Assembly: GCA_905479965.1 (NCBI GenBank)
Contig: CAJQOR010000340.1
Location: forward strand, 1-6,934
Direction: 5' to 3'
Length of the DNA stretch: 6,934 nt
Source: an uncultured Rhizobiaceae group bacterium
Lineage (GTDB): Bacteria; Pseudomonadota; Alphaproteobacteria; Rhizobiales; Rhizobiaceae
Part shown: positions 1-5,742 of the stretch, piece by piece
Layout: every line of letters starts with the position of its first letter
How positions within the stretch are numbered: the first letter of the stretch is position 1
Translations under genes and position numbers: made by a program
The notes under the pieces: model-generated
Told to the model about the DNA's origin: nothing
The model's database searches: none
The model's input: only the letters and a program-made list of their open reading frames with translations

Positions 1-410
1 CTGCACTCGGCTTTTGTAAAAACGAACACACAGAAAAAGCACTCATCAACGCACTTTTAGATGAAAACTGGCAAGTGCGTGAAGCCAGTGCTGAAACATT
101 GGCAAAATGTGGCTCTACCGCCTCCGCACCACCGCTGACATCTGCTCTAGATGATGATTATTGGCAAGTCCGACTTAAAGCTACGCGCTCTATCGGCAAG
201 CTAGGCATTACAGCTGCAGCAGATAAAATTGGTGCGATTATGCTGGAAACGCAGATACCAAACTTACGCAAAGAATGCGCAGCTGGCCTTGGTGAATTAG
301 CTGTTCCAGGTACAGAAAAATATTTGGAAAATTATACAAATGACGGGGATCCAGATGTTCGCAAAAACGTCCGCTGGGCCCTGCAACGGATCGCTGACAA
401 CCAAGTCTGA
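1..410 (+). CDS. HEAT-repeat protein, C-terminal part (5' end outside window)
   Basis: The reading frame is open from the first complete codon at base 3 to the TGA at 408-410, giving the last 135 residues of a longer protein; the GTG at 75 is an internal Val codon, not a start. The visible part is built of about four helical repeats of roughly 30 residues. Two successive repeats share the pattern D-x(2,3)-W-Q-V-R followed by A-x(3)-L/I-x-K-x-G (DENWQVREA and DDYWQVRLKA), and a later one has DPDVRKNVRWAL. This is the PBS-lyase/HEAT type of alpha-solenoid, which usually serves as a protein-binding scaffold; some members act on chromophore or cofactor attachment. No catalytic motif is visible. 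Its location in the cell is unknown because the N-terminus is missing. It lies upstream of the transporter operon on the same strand, with 339 bases and a stem-loop between, so co-transcription is unproven. Confidence 0.85.
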   Translation, partial: ALGFCKNEHTEKALINALLDENWQVREASAETLAKCGSTASAPPLTSALDDDYWQVRLKATRSIGKLGITAAADKIGAIMLETQIPNLRKECAAGLGELAVPGTEKYLENYTNDGDPDVRKNVRWALQRIADNQV

Positions 411-478
411 TTGAAGCGTATGCCCCGTAAAATGGCGCCTTAAAACAGCGTAAAAGGCGAGTTAAATGTCTAGATACC

Positions 479-509
479 ATCATCTCACTTTTGAAAAAAG
501 TGAGGTGAT
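479..509 (+). terminator. Stem-loop downstream of the HEAT gene, possible terminator
   Basis: ATCATCTCACTTTT (479-492) pairs with AAAAGTGAGGTGAT (496-509) around a GAA loop, a 14-base-pair stem with one G-T wobble. It starts 69 bases after the HEAT stop codon. A clean run of T after the stem is missing (ATTTCACGTTAATTT follows), so intrinsic termination would be inefficient. A role in 3'-end protection or as a protein-binding site is the alternative. Confidence 0.45.
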
Positions 510-537
510 ATTTCACGTTAATTTAAAGCCATAAACT

Positions 538-571
538 ATTGATTTTAAATTAAAAAATTGATTTTTAAATT
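538..571 (+). repeat. Tandem near-perfect direct repeat, period 19
   Basis: ATTGATTTTAAATT (538-551) recurs as ATTGATTTTTAAATT (557-571), with one extra T, after a five-A spacer. Each copy begins with the half-site TTGAT. The two copies are about two helical turns apart, which would suit a regulator binding on one DNA face, but the AT-richness also allows a chance or slippage origin. Confidence 0.5.
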
Positions 572-583
572 GCAAAAAATGCC

Positions 584-596
584 ATCAAAATTTGAT
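584..596. promoter_or_regulatory. 13-base palindrome, possible operator
   Basis: ATCAAA-A-TTTGAT is a perfect inverted repeat with a one-base centre. It uses FNR-like half-sites but in the outward arrangement (ATCAA...TTGAT rather than TTGAT...ATCAA), so it is not a standard FNR box. It lies about 120 bases upstream of the predicted transcription start. Confidence 0.35.
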
Positions 597-675
597 AATT
601 ACAGTAGGCATATGCACTTAAATTAGGCAAAAACCAAAATAAGCACGATTTTGATCATTTTATTCTTATTTATGT

Positions 676-703
676 TTGACTAATCCCTTTTAAAAACTAT
701 AGC
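676..703 (+). promoter_or_regulatory. Putative sigma-70 promoter for the transporter operon
   Basis: A -35 element TTGACT (676-681, five of six consensus bases) is followed after 16 bases by TATAGC (698-703, four of six). Transcription would begin near 710, leaving a leader of about 40 bases before the binding-protein start at 750. The half-site TTGAT at 651-655 would then lie near -57, a position from which an activator could contact RNA polymerase. Confidence 0.5.
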
Positions 704-738
704 CTCTCCAACAGCACCGATAAAAAAAGACCCATTTT

Positions 739-743
739 AGGAG
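739..743 (+). promoter_or_regulatory. Ribosome binding site of the binding-protein gene
   Basis: AGGAG six bases upstream of the ATG at 750 is a strong Shine-Dalgarno site and fixes this start, which also gives an intact signal peptide. Confidence 0.8.
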
Positions 744-749
744 AACGCC

Positions 750-2126
750 ATGACTATTCACAGCCTCATCCGAGGTGTAATTCTAACAGCAGGGATTGCG
801 TCTTTTACTAACGTCGCATCGGCTGAAACCATTCCAATCGCCGTGGGCCACCAGTCTATGTGTACAGACACATACACTGCTGGTATCATCATCAAAGAGC
901 TTGGGCTTCTTGAAAAATATCTGCCGAAAGATGGCAAATATGCAGATGCCGAATATGACATTAGCTGGGCTGACTATAGCTCCGGCGGTCCTATCACAAA
1001 CCAAATGCTCGCAAACAAACTCAACTTTGGTGTCATGGGTGACTACCCGTTAATTGTTAACGGCGCCAAGTTTCAAGAAACAGATAGCCTGCGCACCATT
1101 TATGTTGCCGGCACTGGTTACAACCTGAAAGGCTCGGGCAACGCAATTGTTGTTCCTGTTGATAGTGATCTGTATTCGATCGACCAACTCAAGGGCAAAG
1201 AAGTTTCTACACCTGTAGGTTCTGCTGCTTGGGGCATGTTGCTAAAAGCGATGCAGGATAACAATATCCCTTCGTCTGAATATGTTTTAAAAAACCAAAG
1301 CCCAGCCGTGGGCGCTGCGAACATCGCAGCAGGCAAAATCGACGCACACTCTGATTTTTGCCCATGGTCTGAAATTATGGAATTCCGCGGAACAGGTCGC
1401 AAAATCTATGATGGTTCTGAAACAGGTGTCCCGTATCTACACGGCGTTGTTGTCCGTGAAGACTTCGCAAAAGAATATCCAGAAGTCGTACAAGCCTTCA
1501 TTAAAGCCGTCTGGGAAGCCGGTGAATGGGTTCGTGCCGACCCGATGGGCGCTGTAACAAAAATGGAAGGCTGGACTGGCGTAGAAAAAGAGGTTCTTTA
1601 CCTTTACTTCTCCGAAGGTGGTCACTTGACATTTGAACCTACTCTTAAACAAGCATGGATCGACGCTTTGAAGTTTAACCATGGTGTACTGGTTAAAGAA
1701 AAAGCGATCCCTCCTCTGGATTTCGATGCGTGGATTACAGAAGATTACATCCGACCTGCATATGCTGAGTTAGGTGTCGACTACGAGGCTGACAAAGCGC
1801 TTATGGTGGATCCACTTGCGGCAAATAAAGGCCTGCCAATGGAAATCTGGCATCCACGCGACGGAATCTCGAGTTACGGTGATCCGGCAGCATTTTTGAC
1901 AGCGGTCGCTGAGATGATGGGAACCGGGACTAATCTAAACTCAACTTATGTTTACGACATCGAGACGGGTTTGAAACTGTTCGGCAAAACCGCATTCTGG
2001 GTTAAATCTGGCGACAAATACGCAACCTTCTTGCGCAAAGGCGAAGCGGAAACATATGCAACTGTAAATGCAGGCGCACTGCTAAGCTTTGAAGATGCAA
2101 TCGCTGACTTTATTCCAGAAGGTTAA
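750..2126 (+). CDS. NitT/TauT-type ABC transporter substrate-binding protein with NosL-like C-terminal domain
   Basis: A 458-residue periplasmic protein. Residues 1-25 form a Sec signal peptide with cleavage expected after VASA. Residues 26 to about 345 have the layout of the NMT1/TauA/SsuA binding-protein family: an initial beta-strand IPIAVGHQ, a GVMGDYP segment (94-100), the hinge region DQLKGKEVSTPVGSAAWGML (145-164) and AAGKIDA (193-199). This family captures small organic anions or ligands such as nitrate, taurine, cyanate or thiamine precursors; which one applies here cannot be read. Residues around the expected pocket are unusual: H34, C38, H200, C204 and H231. The protein is longer than the usual 320-350 residues. 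After a linker, residues 398-454 resemble NosL (YVYDIETG, then AFWVKSG, then F-x(4)-EAE-x(7)-AGALLSFEDA), the copper-chaperone family of nitrous oxide reductase maturation. It is the first gene of the operon, and a hairpin separates it from its permease, in keeping with higher expression of binding proteins. Confidence 0.9.
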   Translation: MTIHSLIRGVILTAGIASFTNVASAETIPIAVGHQSMCTDTYTAGIIIKELGLLEKYLPKDGKYADAEYDISWADYSSGGPITNQMLANKLNFGVMGDYPLIVNGAKFQETDSLRTIYVAGTGYNLKGSGNAIVVPVDSDLYSIDQLKGKEVSTPVGSAAWGMLLKAMQDNNIPSSEYVLKNQSPAVGAANIAAGKIDAHSDFCPWSEIMEFRGTGRKIYDGSETGVPYLHGVVVREDFAKEYPEVVQAFIKAVWEAGEWVRADPMGAVTKMEGWTGVEKEVLYLYFSEGGHLTFEPTLKQAWIDALKFNHGVLVKEKAIPPLDFDAWITEDYIRPAYAELGVDYEADKALMVDPLAANKGLPMEIWHPRDGISSYGDPAAFLTAVAEMMGTGTNLNSTYVYDIETGLKLFGKTAFWVKSGDKYATFLRKGEAETYATVNAGALLSFEDAIADFIPEG

Positions 2127-2150
2127 TTCCAGCCTTCAACACCAATAGTG

Positions 2151-2179
2151 AGGCGGGCCTTCTTAAACTAGGCCCGCTT
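2151..2179 (+). other. Stem-loop between binding-protein and permease genes
   Basis: GCGGGCCT (2153-2160) pairs perfectly with AGGCCCGC (2170-2177) around a nine-base loop, and AG/TT can add a wobble pair and one more pair outside. The stem is GC-rich in a moderate-GC setting and is not followed by a T-run, so full termination is unlikely. It probably stabilises the 3' end of the binding-protein message or partly attenuates transcription into the permease, a common arrangement in ABC importer operons. Confidence 0.6.
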
Positions 2180-2201
2180 ACAATCAATCTAATTCAATGA
2201 A

Positions 2202-3137
2202 ATGAGTAAACAAATGTCTTCGATGACTAAGTCCGTTGCTAAAGTTCCAGATGGTACTGCCGATAAGGTGCCACCGAAGGAGAACGCCGAGACTGCTCAA
2301 AATGAGACCAATGTGAGCTCGACTGCTACACAGGCTCCATTTGCGAAGCTGCGCCAAGCGTTTTCTACAGAGAACCTTAAATCGCTGAGCATCGTTATTT
2401 TGTCACTGTCTACTGGCGTATTGATTTGGCACATTGCTGCGGCAGTTAATCTTGATTTCTACATTAACTTCTCAAATGTTCCCTCGCCGGCAAAAGTCTT
2501 TGCCGCATTTATTGGCCATCTCCAAACAGAAATTTTCTTTACACATATAGGCGTGTCAATGCGCCGAATTCTAATCAGCTATTCTATTGCTGTTGTTCTT
2601 GGCATTGCAGTTGGCCTTATGATGGGTAGATCCAAACTCGCGCGGTCTTTCATCATGCCATATATTGAAGTTATCCGCCCAATTCCTGCTGTTGCGTGGA
2701 TCCCACTGGCAATTTTGATGTGGCCGACCGAAGAAAGCTCAATTATTTATATTACGTTCTTGGGAGCCTTGTTTCCAATTATTCTAAATACGGTTCACGG
2801 AGCTGAACAAACACCAGATGTGCTGGTTCGAGCTGCCCGTTCGCTTGGCGCCACACGCGCCGCAATATTCTGGCATGTCGTTATTCCAGCGGCGCTCCCC
2901 TCGATTTCTGCCGGCCTTGCAATTGGCATGGGTGTATCATGGTTCTCACTTTTAGCAGGTGAAATTATATCGGGACAATACGGGATTGGTTATTTCACTT
3001 GGGATGCCTACAGCCTGATTAATTATCAAGATATCGTGGTTGGAATGCTGGTCATAGGCTTTTTAGGTACACTGTGCACGGCATGCGTAAAATATATCAC
3101 CAGTCCACTTCTCAAATGGCAAAGGTTTACAAGATGA
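2202..3137 (+). CDS. ABC transporter permease, NitT/TauT (SsuC/TauC-like) family
   Basis: A 311-residue inner-membrane permease of the BPD_transp_1 type, which would form a homodimer serving the adjacent binding protein and ATPase. Hydrophobic segments lie near residues 61-82, 122-141, 160-175, 181-199, 232-254 and 278-299. The cytoplasmic EAA loop that docks on the ATPase is clear at 211-233 (AARSLGA, then nine residues to IPAALP). The TPDVLVRAARSLGA stretch is typical of the SsuC/TauC/NrtB group. The first 60 residues form a long polar tail rich in Lys, Glu, Thr and Ala, longer than usual for this group. No good ribosome binding site precedes the ATG at 2202; in-frame ATGs at 2214 and 2223 are alternatives that would shorten the tail by 4 or 7 residues. 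The stop overlaps the next start (ATGA, 3134-3137). Confidence 0.9.
   Translation: MSKQMSSMTKSVAKVPDGTADKVPPKENAETAQNETNVSSTATQAPFAKLRQAFSTENLKSLSIVILSLSTGVLIWHIAAAVNLDFYINFSNVPSPAKVFAAFIGHLQTEIFFTHIGVSMRRILISYSIAVVLGIAVGLMMGRSKLARSFIMPYIEVIRPIPAVAWIPLAILMWPTEESSIIYITFLGALFPIILNTVHGAEQTPDVLVRAARSLGATRAAIFWHVVIPAALPSISAGLAIGMGVSWFSLLAGEIISGQYGIGYFTWDAYSLINYQDIVVGMLVIGFLGTLCTACVKYITSPLLKWQRFTR
3121..3125 (+). promoter_or_regulatory. Ribosome binding site deciding the start at 3134
   Basis: AAAGG lies eight bases before the ATG at 3134. Together with the ATGA overlap with the permease stop it favours this start over the in-frame ATG or GTG codons further upstream inside the permease gene. Confidence 0.6.
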
Positions 3138-3862
3138 CGCATTCTTCTACAGCTGGCCAATTTGAAACGAACTCAAGACAATTTGGACCATTAGCAGTTA
3201 TCGGACAGACCATCCGAACGAGTTGGCGCCGCTTAGTTTTATGGAGTCTGCTGTTTGCGGTGCTCTTTCAGCTGATCATGCTCTTAGCATTAATCTTAAG
3301 ATTTCAAGCGGTGCCAAACTATGTCAATTTCTACGACTGGATTGGAAATGTGATTTGGATCATTCAATCCACACCATCGTGGAGTGACATGCCGCCCATT
3401 ATAGCTGAGGAATGGCTTATTGAAATTGGGCGAATGAACTACGAATACGGCACAGGTATTTCTGTTTGGGCACTAAATGTTGTGCCATCAAAAGTAGCCA
3501 TTATGGGACTTTTGGGCGCACTGACTGGCTTATGTTTTACATTACTTAAGCGAGATGATTGCTCCCTTACCCATAGACGCGGACTGACCCTTTCAACCGG
3601 TATTGGAACCACTCTTATTGCCATGACAAACGTGACAATGAGTTGGGTTGTGTGTTGTGCCACGCCATCTTGGGTGGTTGGCCTTGCGATGCTGGGATTA
3701 GGTGTATCGACGTCACTTGCACTGGAGACGATGGGCCCTCTCCTCAGTGGTTCGGGACTGTTCATCTTAAGCTGTACAGCGTATTTTCTCGCATGGCGCA
3801 CATCGCGCAATTCGAACCAAGCTGCTGTTGTACCCACGCAAACAGGAGTCCGATATGCTTGA
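3134..3862 (+). CDS. Unrecognised multi-pass membrane protein with a Cys-Cys motif
   Basis: A 242-residue protein that I do not recognise. It has hydrophobic segments near residues 33-57, 119-138, 151-173, 180-198 and 204-221, and a non-hydrophobic stretch of about 60 residues between the first two, rich in Trp, Tyr and acidic residues. The standout feature is the vicinal pair C174-C175 in the sequence VVCCATPSWVV, at the end of the third segment and followed by a helix-breaking TPS. If the Arg-rich RTSWRR before the first segment is cytoplasmic, CCATPSW lies at the periplasmic face. The protein lacks an EAA loop, so it is not a second standard permease subunit. It sits between permease and ATPase with 4- and 8-base overlaps on either side, so it is made with the transporter and is probably an accessory subunit. 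With the copper genes downstream, a thiol-based metal-binding or redox role is conceivable but is inference only. Confidence 0.75.
   Translation: MTHSSTAGQFETNSRQFGPLAVIGQTIRTSWRRLVLWSLLFAVLFQLIMLLALILRFQAVPNYVNFYDWIGNVIWIIQSTPSWSDMPPIIAEEWLIEIGRMNYEYGTGISVWALNVVPSKVAIMGLLGALTGLCFTLLKRDDCSLTHRRGLTLSTGIGTTLIAMTNVTMSWVVCCATPSWVVGLAMLGLGVSTSLALETMGPLLSGSGLFILSCTAYFLAWRTSRNSNQAAVVPTQTGVRYA
3844..3848 (+). promoter_or_regulatory. Ribosome binding site deciding the ATPase start
   Basis: AGGAG lies six bases before the ATG at 3855. This start is preferred over the TTG at 3828, which has no such site and would add nine residues inside the upstream gene. Confidence 0.7.
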
Positions 3863-4694
3863 TGTTTTAAATTTCAGCGCACCTCAACCCTCAGATACAT
3901 CTATTGGCAAAGGGCGTATCGATATAAAAGAGGTGTCAATTACATTTGGATCAGGCGCTGACAGTCATCAGGCTGTCGCCTCGACATCGATTGTCATCGA
4001 ACCAGGCGAATTCGTTTGCATCCTTGGCCCTTCAGGCTGCGGCAAATCAACATTGATGAACTCAGTTGCAGGCTATGTCCAGCCAACATCTGGGGAAGTT
4101 CTCGTCGATGGCAATATCGTTGAAAAACCCGGTCCTGATCGTGGGATGGTGTTCCAGCAATATTCCTTAATGCCCTGGAAAACAGTTGTCGAAAACATTG
4201 CCTTTGGCCCCAAAATGGCTGGAAAAAGCGCCACCGAAGCGGGTTCGATAGCAAATACATTTTTGAGTATGGTTGGCCTTACTAAATTCGGCCATAGATA
4301 TCCCGCCGAGTTATCTGGAGGCATGCAACAGCGCGTCGGTATTGCGCGCGCTTTGGCCAATTACCCATCTGTATTACTTATGGACGAACCGTTCGGCGCT
4401 TTAGATGCACAAACGCGACTAATGATGCAAGAAAACCTTCTCGATATATGGAAAGAATTCGGCATCACAGTTTTATTTGTCACACATGATGTAGATGAAG
4501 CGGTGTTTTTGAGCGATCGCGTTTTAGTAATGAGCGCAGCGCCAGGTAAAATAATTAACGATCTCAAAATCGATTTACCTCGTCCGCGAACAGCAGAGAT
4601 GTCTACTGATTCCAAGTTTATCGATGCCAAGCAAGAATGTTTAAAATCCATTCGATCCGAAAGCTTGCGAGCATTTGAGGAACAAAATCAATGA
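3855..4694 (+). CDS. ABC transporter ATP-binding protein, NitT/TauT (SsuB/TauB-like) family
   Basis: A 279-residue cytoplasmic ATPase that powers the importer. All nucleotide-binding motifs are intact: Walker A GPSGCGKST (58-66), Q-loop VFQQYSLMPW (99-108), signature LSGGMQQR (153-160), Walker B VLLMDEP (173-179) with the D-loop FGALDAQTR (180-188), and the switch histidine in THD (210-212). The LMPWKTVVENI and DVDEAVFLSDRV stretches are characteristic of nitrate/sulfonate/taurine/cyanate importers. There is no C-terminal regulatory or receiver domain as in NrtC; the length is near the usual 250-280. A polar lead of about 20 residues precedes the first beta-strand. The start overlaps the upstream membrane protein by 8 bases and the end overlaps the SCO gene by 4 (ATGA), so both flanking groups are coupled to it. 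Confidence 0.95.
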   Translation: MLDVLNFSAPQPSDTSIGKGRIDIKEVSITFGSGADSHQAVASTSIVIEPGEFVCILGPSGCGKSTLMNSVAGYVQPTSGEVLVDGNIVEKPGPDRGMVFQQYSLMPWKTVVENIAFGPKMAGKSATEAGSIANTFLSMVGLTKFGHRYPAELSGGMQQRVGIARALANYPSVLLMDEPFGALDAQTRLMMQENLLDIWKEFGITVLFVTHDVDEAVFLSDRVLVMSAAPGKIINDLKIDLPRPRTAEMSTDSKFIDAKQECLKSIRSESLRAFEEQNQ

Positions 4695-5290
4695 TCAGAC
4701 AATTCTTGTTTTGCGTACTGTTTTGCTCATTCGCCTCATCCTCTTTGGCGCAGGTGCAAGGTGTAAGATTAGACGAACCTGTTCCTATTCCTGAATTTGA
4801 ATTATCAGACCAATTGGACGTGAAGTTTTCTAAAGAAAATATCTTGGGAAACTGGACCATTATTATGTTTGGATTTAATTCATGCCCTGATGTATGTCCG
4901 TTCACGCTGGGTAATTTAGAAGATGCAGTCGCAGAAACTTCAATGCGAGTTCGACCAGACAATGTTCCAAAAGTGGTTTTTGTCTCCGTCGACCCAGAGC
5001 GTGACCGCGAATACGTGACCGATTATGCGACGTTTTTTCACCCTGAATTTCGTGGCGTCACAGGCGAGCGCGCTCAAATCGACAAACTCATTGAGGCAAC
5101 CGACAGTTTCTATCGCTTACTTAAACCCGATAGCACCGGTTACTACGAGGTACAACACAGCTCGGCTGTAAGTGTTATCGATCCTGAAGGCATGCTGCGT
5201 GCAAAGCTGCAACCCCCTTTTAATGCAGGTCTGACCGCAGAATTTTTGGCGCGCCTTCAAATCGATTATCGCAAGGAGAAATCCCAATGA
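4691..5290 (+). CDS. SCO1/SenC family copper chaperone / thiol-disulfide protein
   Basis: A 199-residue periplasmic thioredoxin-fold protein. A Sec signal peptide covers residues 1-20 (cleavage expected after SSLA). The copper-binding CxxxC motif is C65-P-D-V-C69-P, and the third ligand is H156 in EVQHSSAVSVIDPEG; VSVDPERD (98-105) is the conserved family stretch. All three ligands are present, so copper binding is likely. The family inserts copper into the CuA site of cytochrome oxidase and related cupredoxin-type centres, or reduces their cysteines. Unlike most Sco proteins, which have an N-terminal anchor, this one looks cleavable, so it may be soluble. GAGGAA at 4677-4682 is its ribosome binding site, inside the ATPase gene. 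The ATGA overlap with the transporter ATPase means the copper genes belong to the same unit. No oxidase gene is nearby, which suggests a dedicated client elsewhere in the cluster. Confidence 0.93.
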   Translation: MIRQFLFCVLFCSFASSSLAQVQGVRLDEPVPIPEFELSDQLDVKFSKENILGNWTIIMFGFNSCPDVCPFTLGNLEDAVAETSMRVRPDNVPKVVFVSVDPERDREYVTDYATFFHPEFRGVTGERAQIDKLIEATDSFYRLLKPDSTGYYEVQHSSAVSVIDPEGMLRAKLQPPFNAGLTAEFLARLQIDYRKEKSQ

Positions 5291-5742
5291 GGTATATTCG
5301 CAAGCTCCTTTTGCATCCCATAATAGCGGCAACAACACTTGGTATGTTTGCCACTTCAAGTATGGGTGGGGAATTGATGGTTATAGATGCTTGGTCGCCA
5401 CAAGCCCCGCCTGCAGCGTCAACTCATGCAGCCTATATCTCTCTGCATAACATGGGCGAAACGCCGCGAGTTTTAGTGGCAGTTAGCTCAACTCATTATG
5501 CGATGGCCCATATTCATCAAAGCAAAGAGACTGACGGTGTATCTAGCATGATGATGATTGATAGAATAAAAATACCAGTAGGTGCGGTCTTATCGATGAA
5601 ACCCGGTGGGTTCCATGTGATGTTAATGCGTCCAAAAAGCGCTATGAATATCGGTGATAAATTACCCCTTTCCCTTACATTTGAAAACGGTGAAATTTTA
5701 AATATCGACGTTATCGTGAAAGACCACAATGCAGCTAGCTAA
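5287..5742 (+). CDS. PCu(A)C family periplasmic copper(I) chaperone
   Basis: A 151-residue exported protein with a signal peptide ending near residue 27. The mature part has the family's Cu(I) motif H-x10-M-x21-H-x-M, seen as H77, M88, H110 and M112 (FHVMLM), with the conserved IPVGAVLSMKPGGFH leading into it and WSPQAPPAAS near the N-terminus. Extra Met and His residues flank the site (H70, M73, H75, M89, M90, M114). PCu(A)C proteins deliver Cu(I) in the periplasm, typically with Sco, to CuA-type centres. The pairing with the SCO gene directly upstream (4-base ATGA overlap; AAGGAG at 5273-5278) fits that division of labour. The gene overlaps the following cytochrome gene by 14 bases. Confidence 0.93.
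   Translation: MRYIRKLLLHPIIAATTLGMFATSSMGGELMVIDAWSPQAPPAASTHAAYISLHNMGETPRVLVAVSSTHYAMAHIHQSKETDGVSSMMMIDRIKIPVGAVLSMKPGGFHVMLMRPKSAMNIGDKLPLSLTFENGEILNIDVIVKDHNAAS

Larger units (their letters stand above)
411..749 (+). other. AT-rich intergenic region, probable control region of the transporter operon
   Basis: No credible gene lies in these 339 bases. The first 100 bases hold a weak hairpin (CGCCTT 436-441 against AAGGCG 454-459) and a stronger one (479-509). From about 520 to 700 the sequence becomes strikingly AT-rich, with a direct repeat (538-571), a 13-base palindrome (584-596), an 8-base palindrome GCATATGC (608-615) and a promoter-like pair (676-703). TTGAT, the half-site of FNR-type regulators, occurs at 539, 558, 592 and 651, with one ATCAA at 584, but no full TTGAT-N4-ATCAA box is present. 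Because a Crp/Fnr gene closes the cluster, regulation from these half-sites is possible; in such AT-rich DNA chance occurrence is also likely. Confidence 0.6.

Noticed and set aside
75..410. A complete short HEAT protein starting at the GTG at 75
   Set aside because: The same frame is open to the window edge and already encodes HEAT-repeat sequence upstream of 75, so the gene is truncated by the window.
238..516. Minus-strand open frame of 92 codons over the HEAT gene and the downstream hairpin
   Set aside because: It is antisense to a clear HEAT-repeat frame, has no family-like pattern and no convincing ribosome site.
641..665. Full FNR box around TTGATCATTTTATTC
   Set aside because: The left half-site is perfect, but the right half does not match ATCAA at the required spacing.
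3074..3133. Upstream start for the Cys-Cys membrane protein
   Set aside because: It would add 20 non-conserved-looking residues inside the permease gene; the ATG at 3134 has a ribosome site and the usual ATGA overlap.
3439..3837. Minus-strand open frame of 132 codons opposite the membrane protein
   Set aside because: It is an antisense shadow of a tightly coupled + strand gene and shows no recognisable domain.
3828..3854. TTG start for the ATPase
   Set aside because: A strong AGGAG at the right distance supports the ATG at 3855.
3134..3862. Second ABC permease subunit
   Set aside because: There is no EAA loop, the hydrophobic pattern differs, and the complete permease upstream can act as a homodimer.
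750..4694. Assigning the importer to nitrate, taurine or cyanate by name
   Set aside because: The family is clear, but specificity residues cannot be interpreted from sequence alone and the binding protein is divergent with an added domain.
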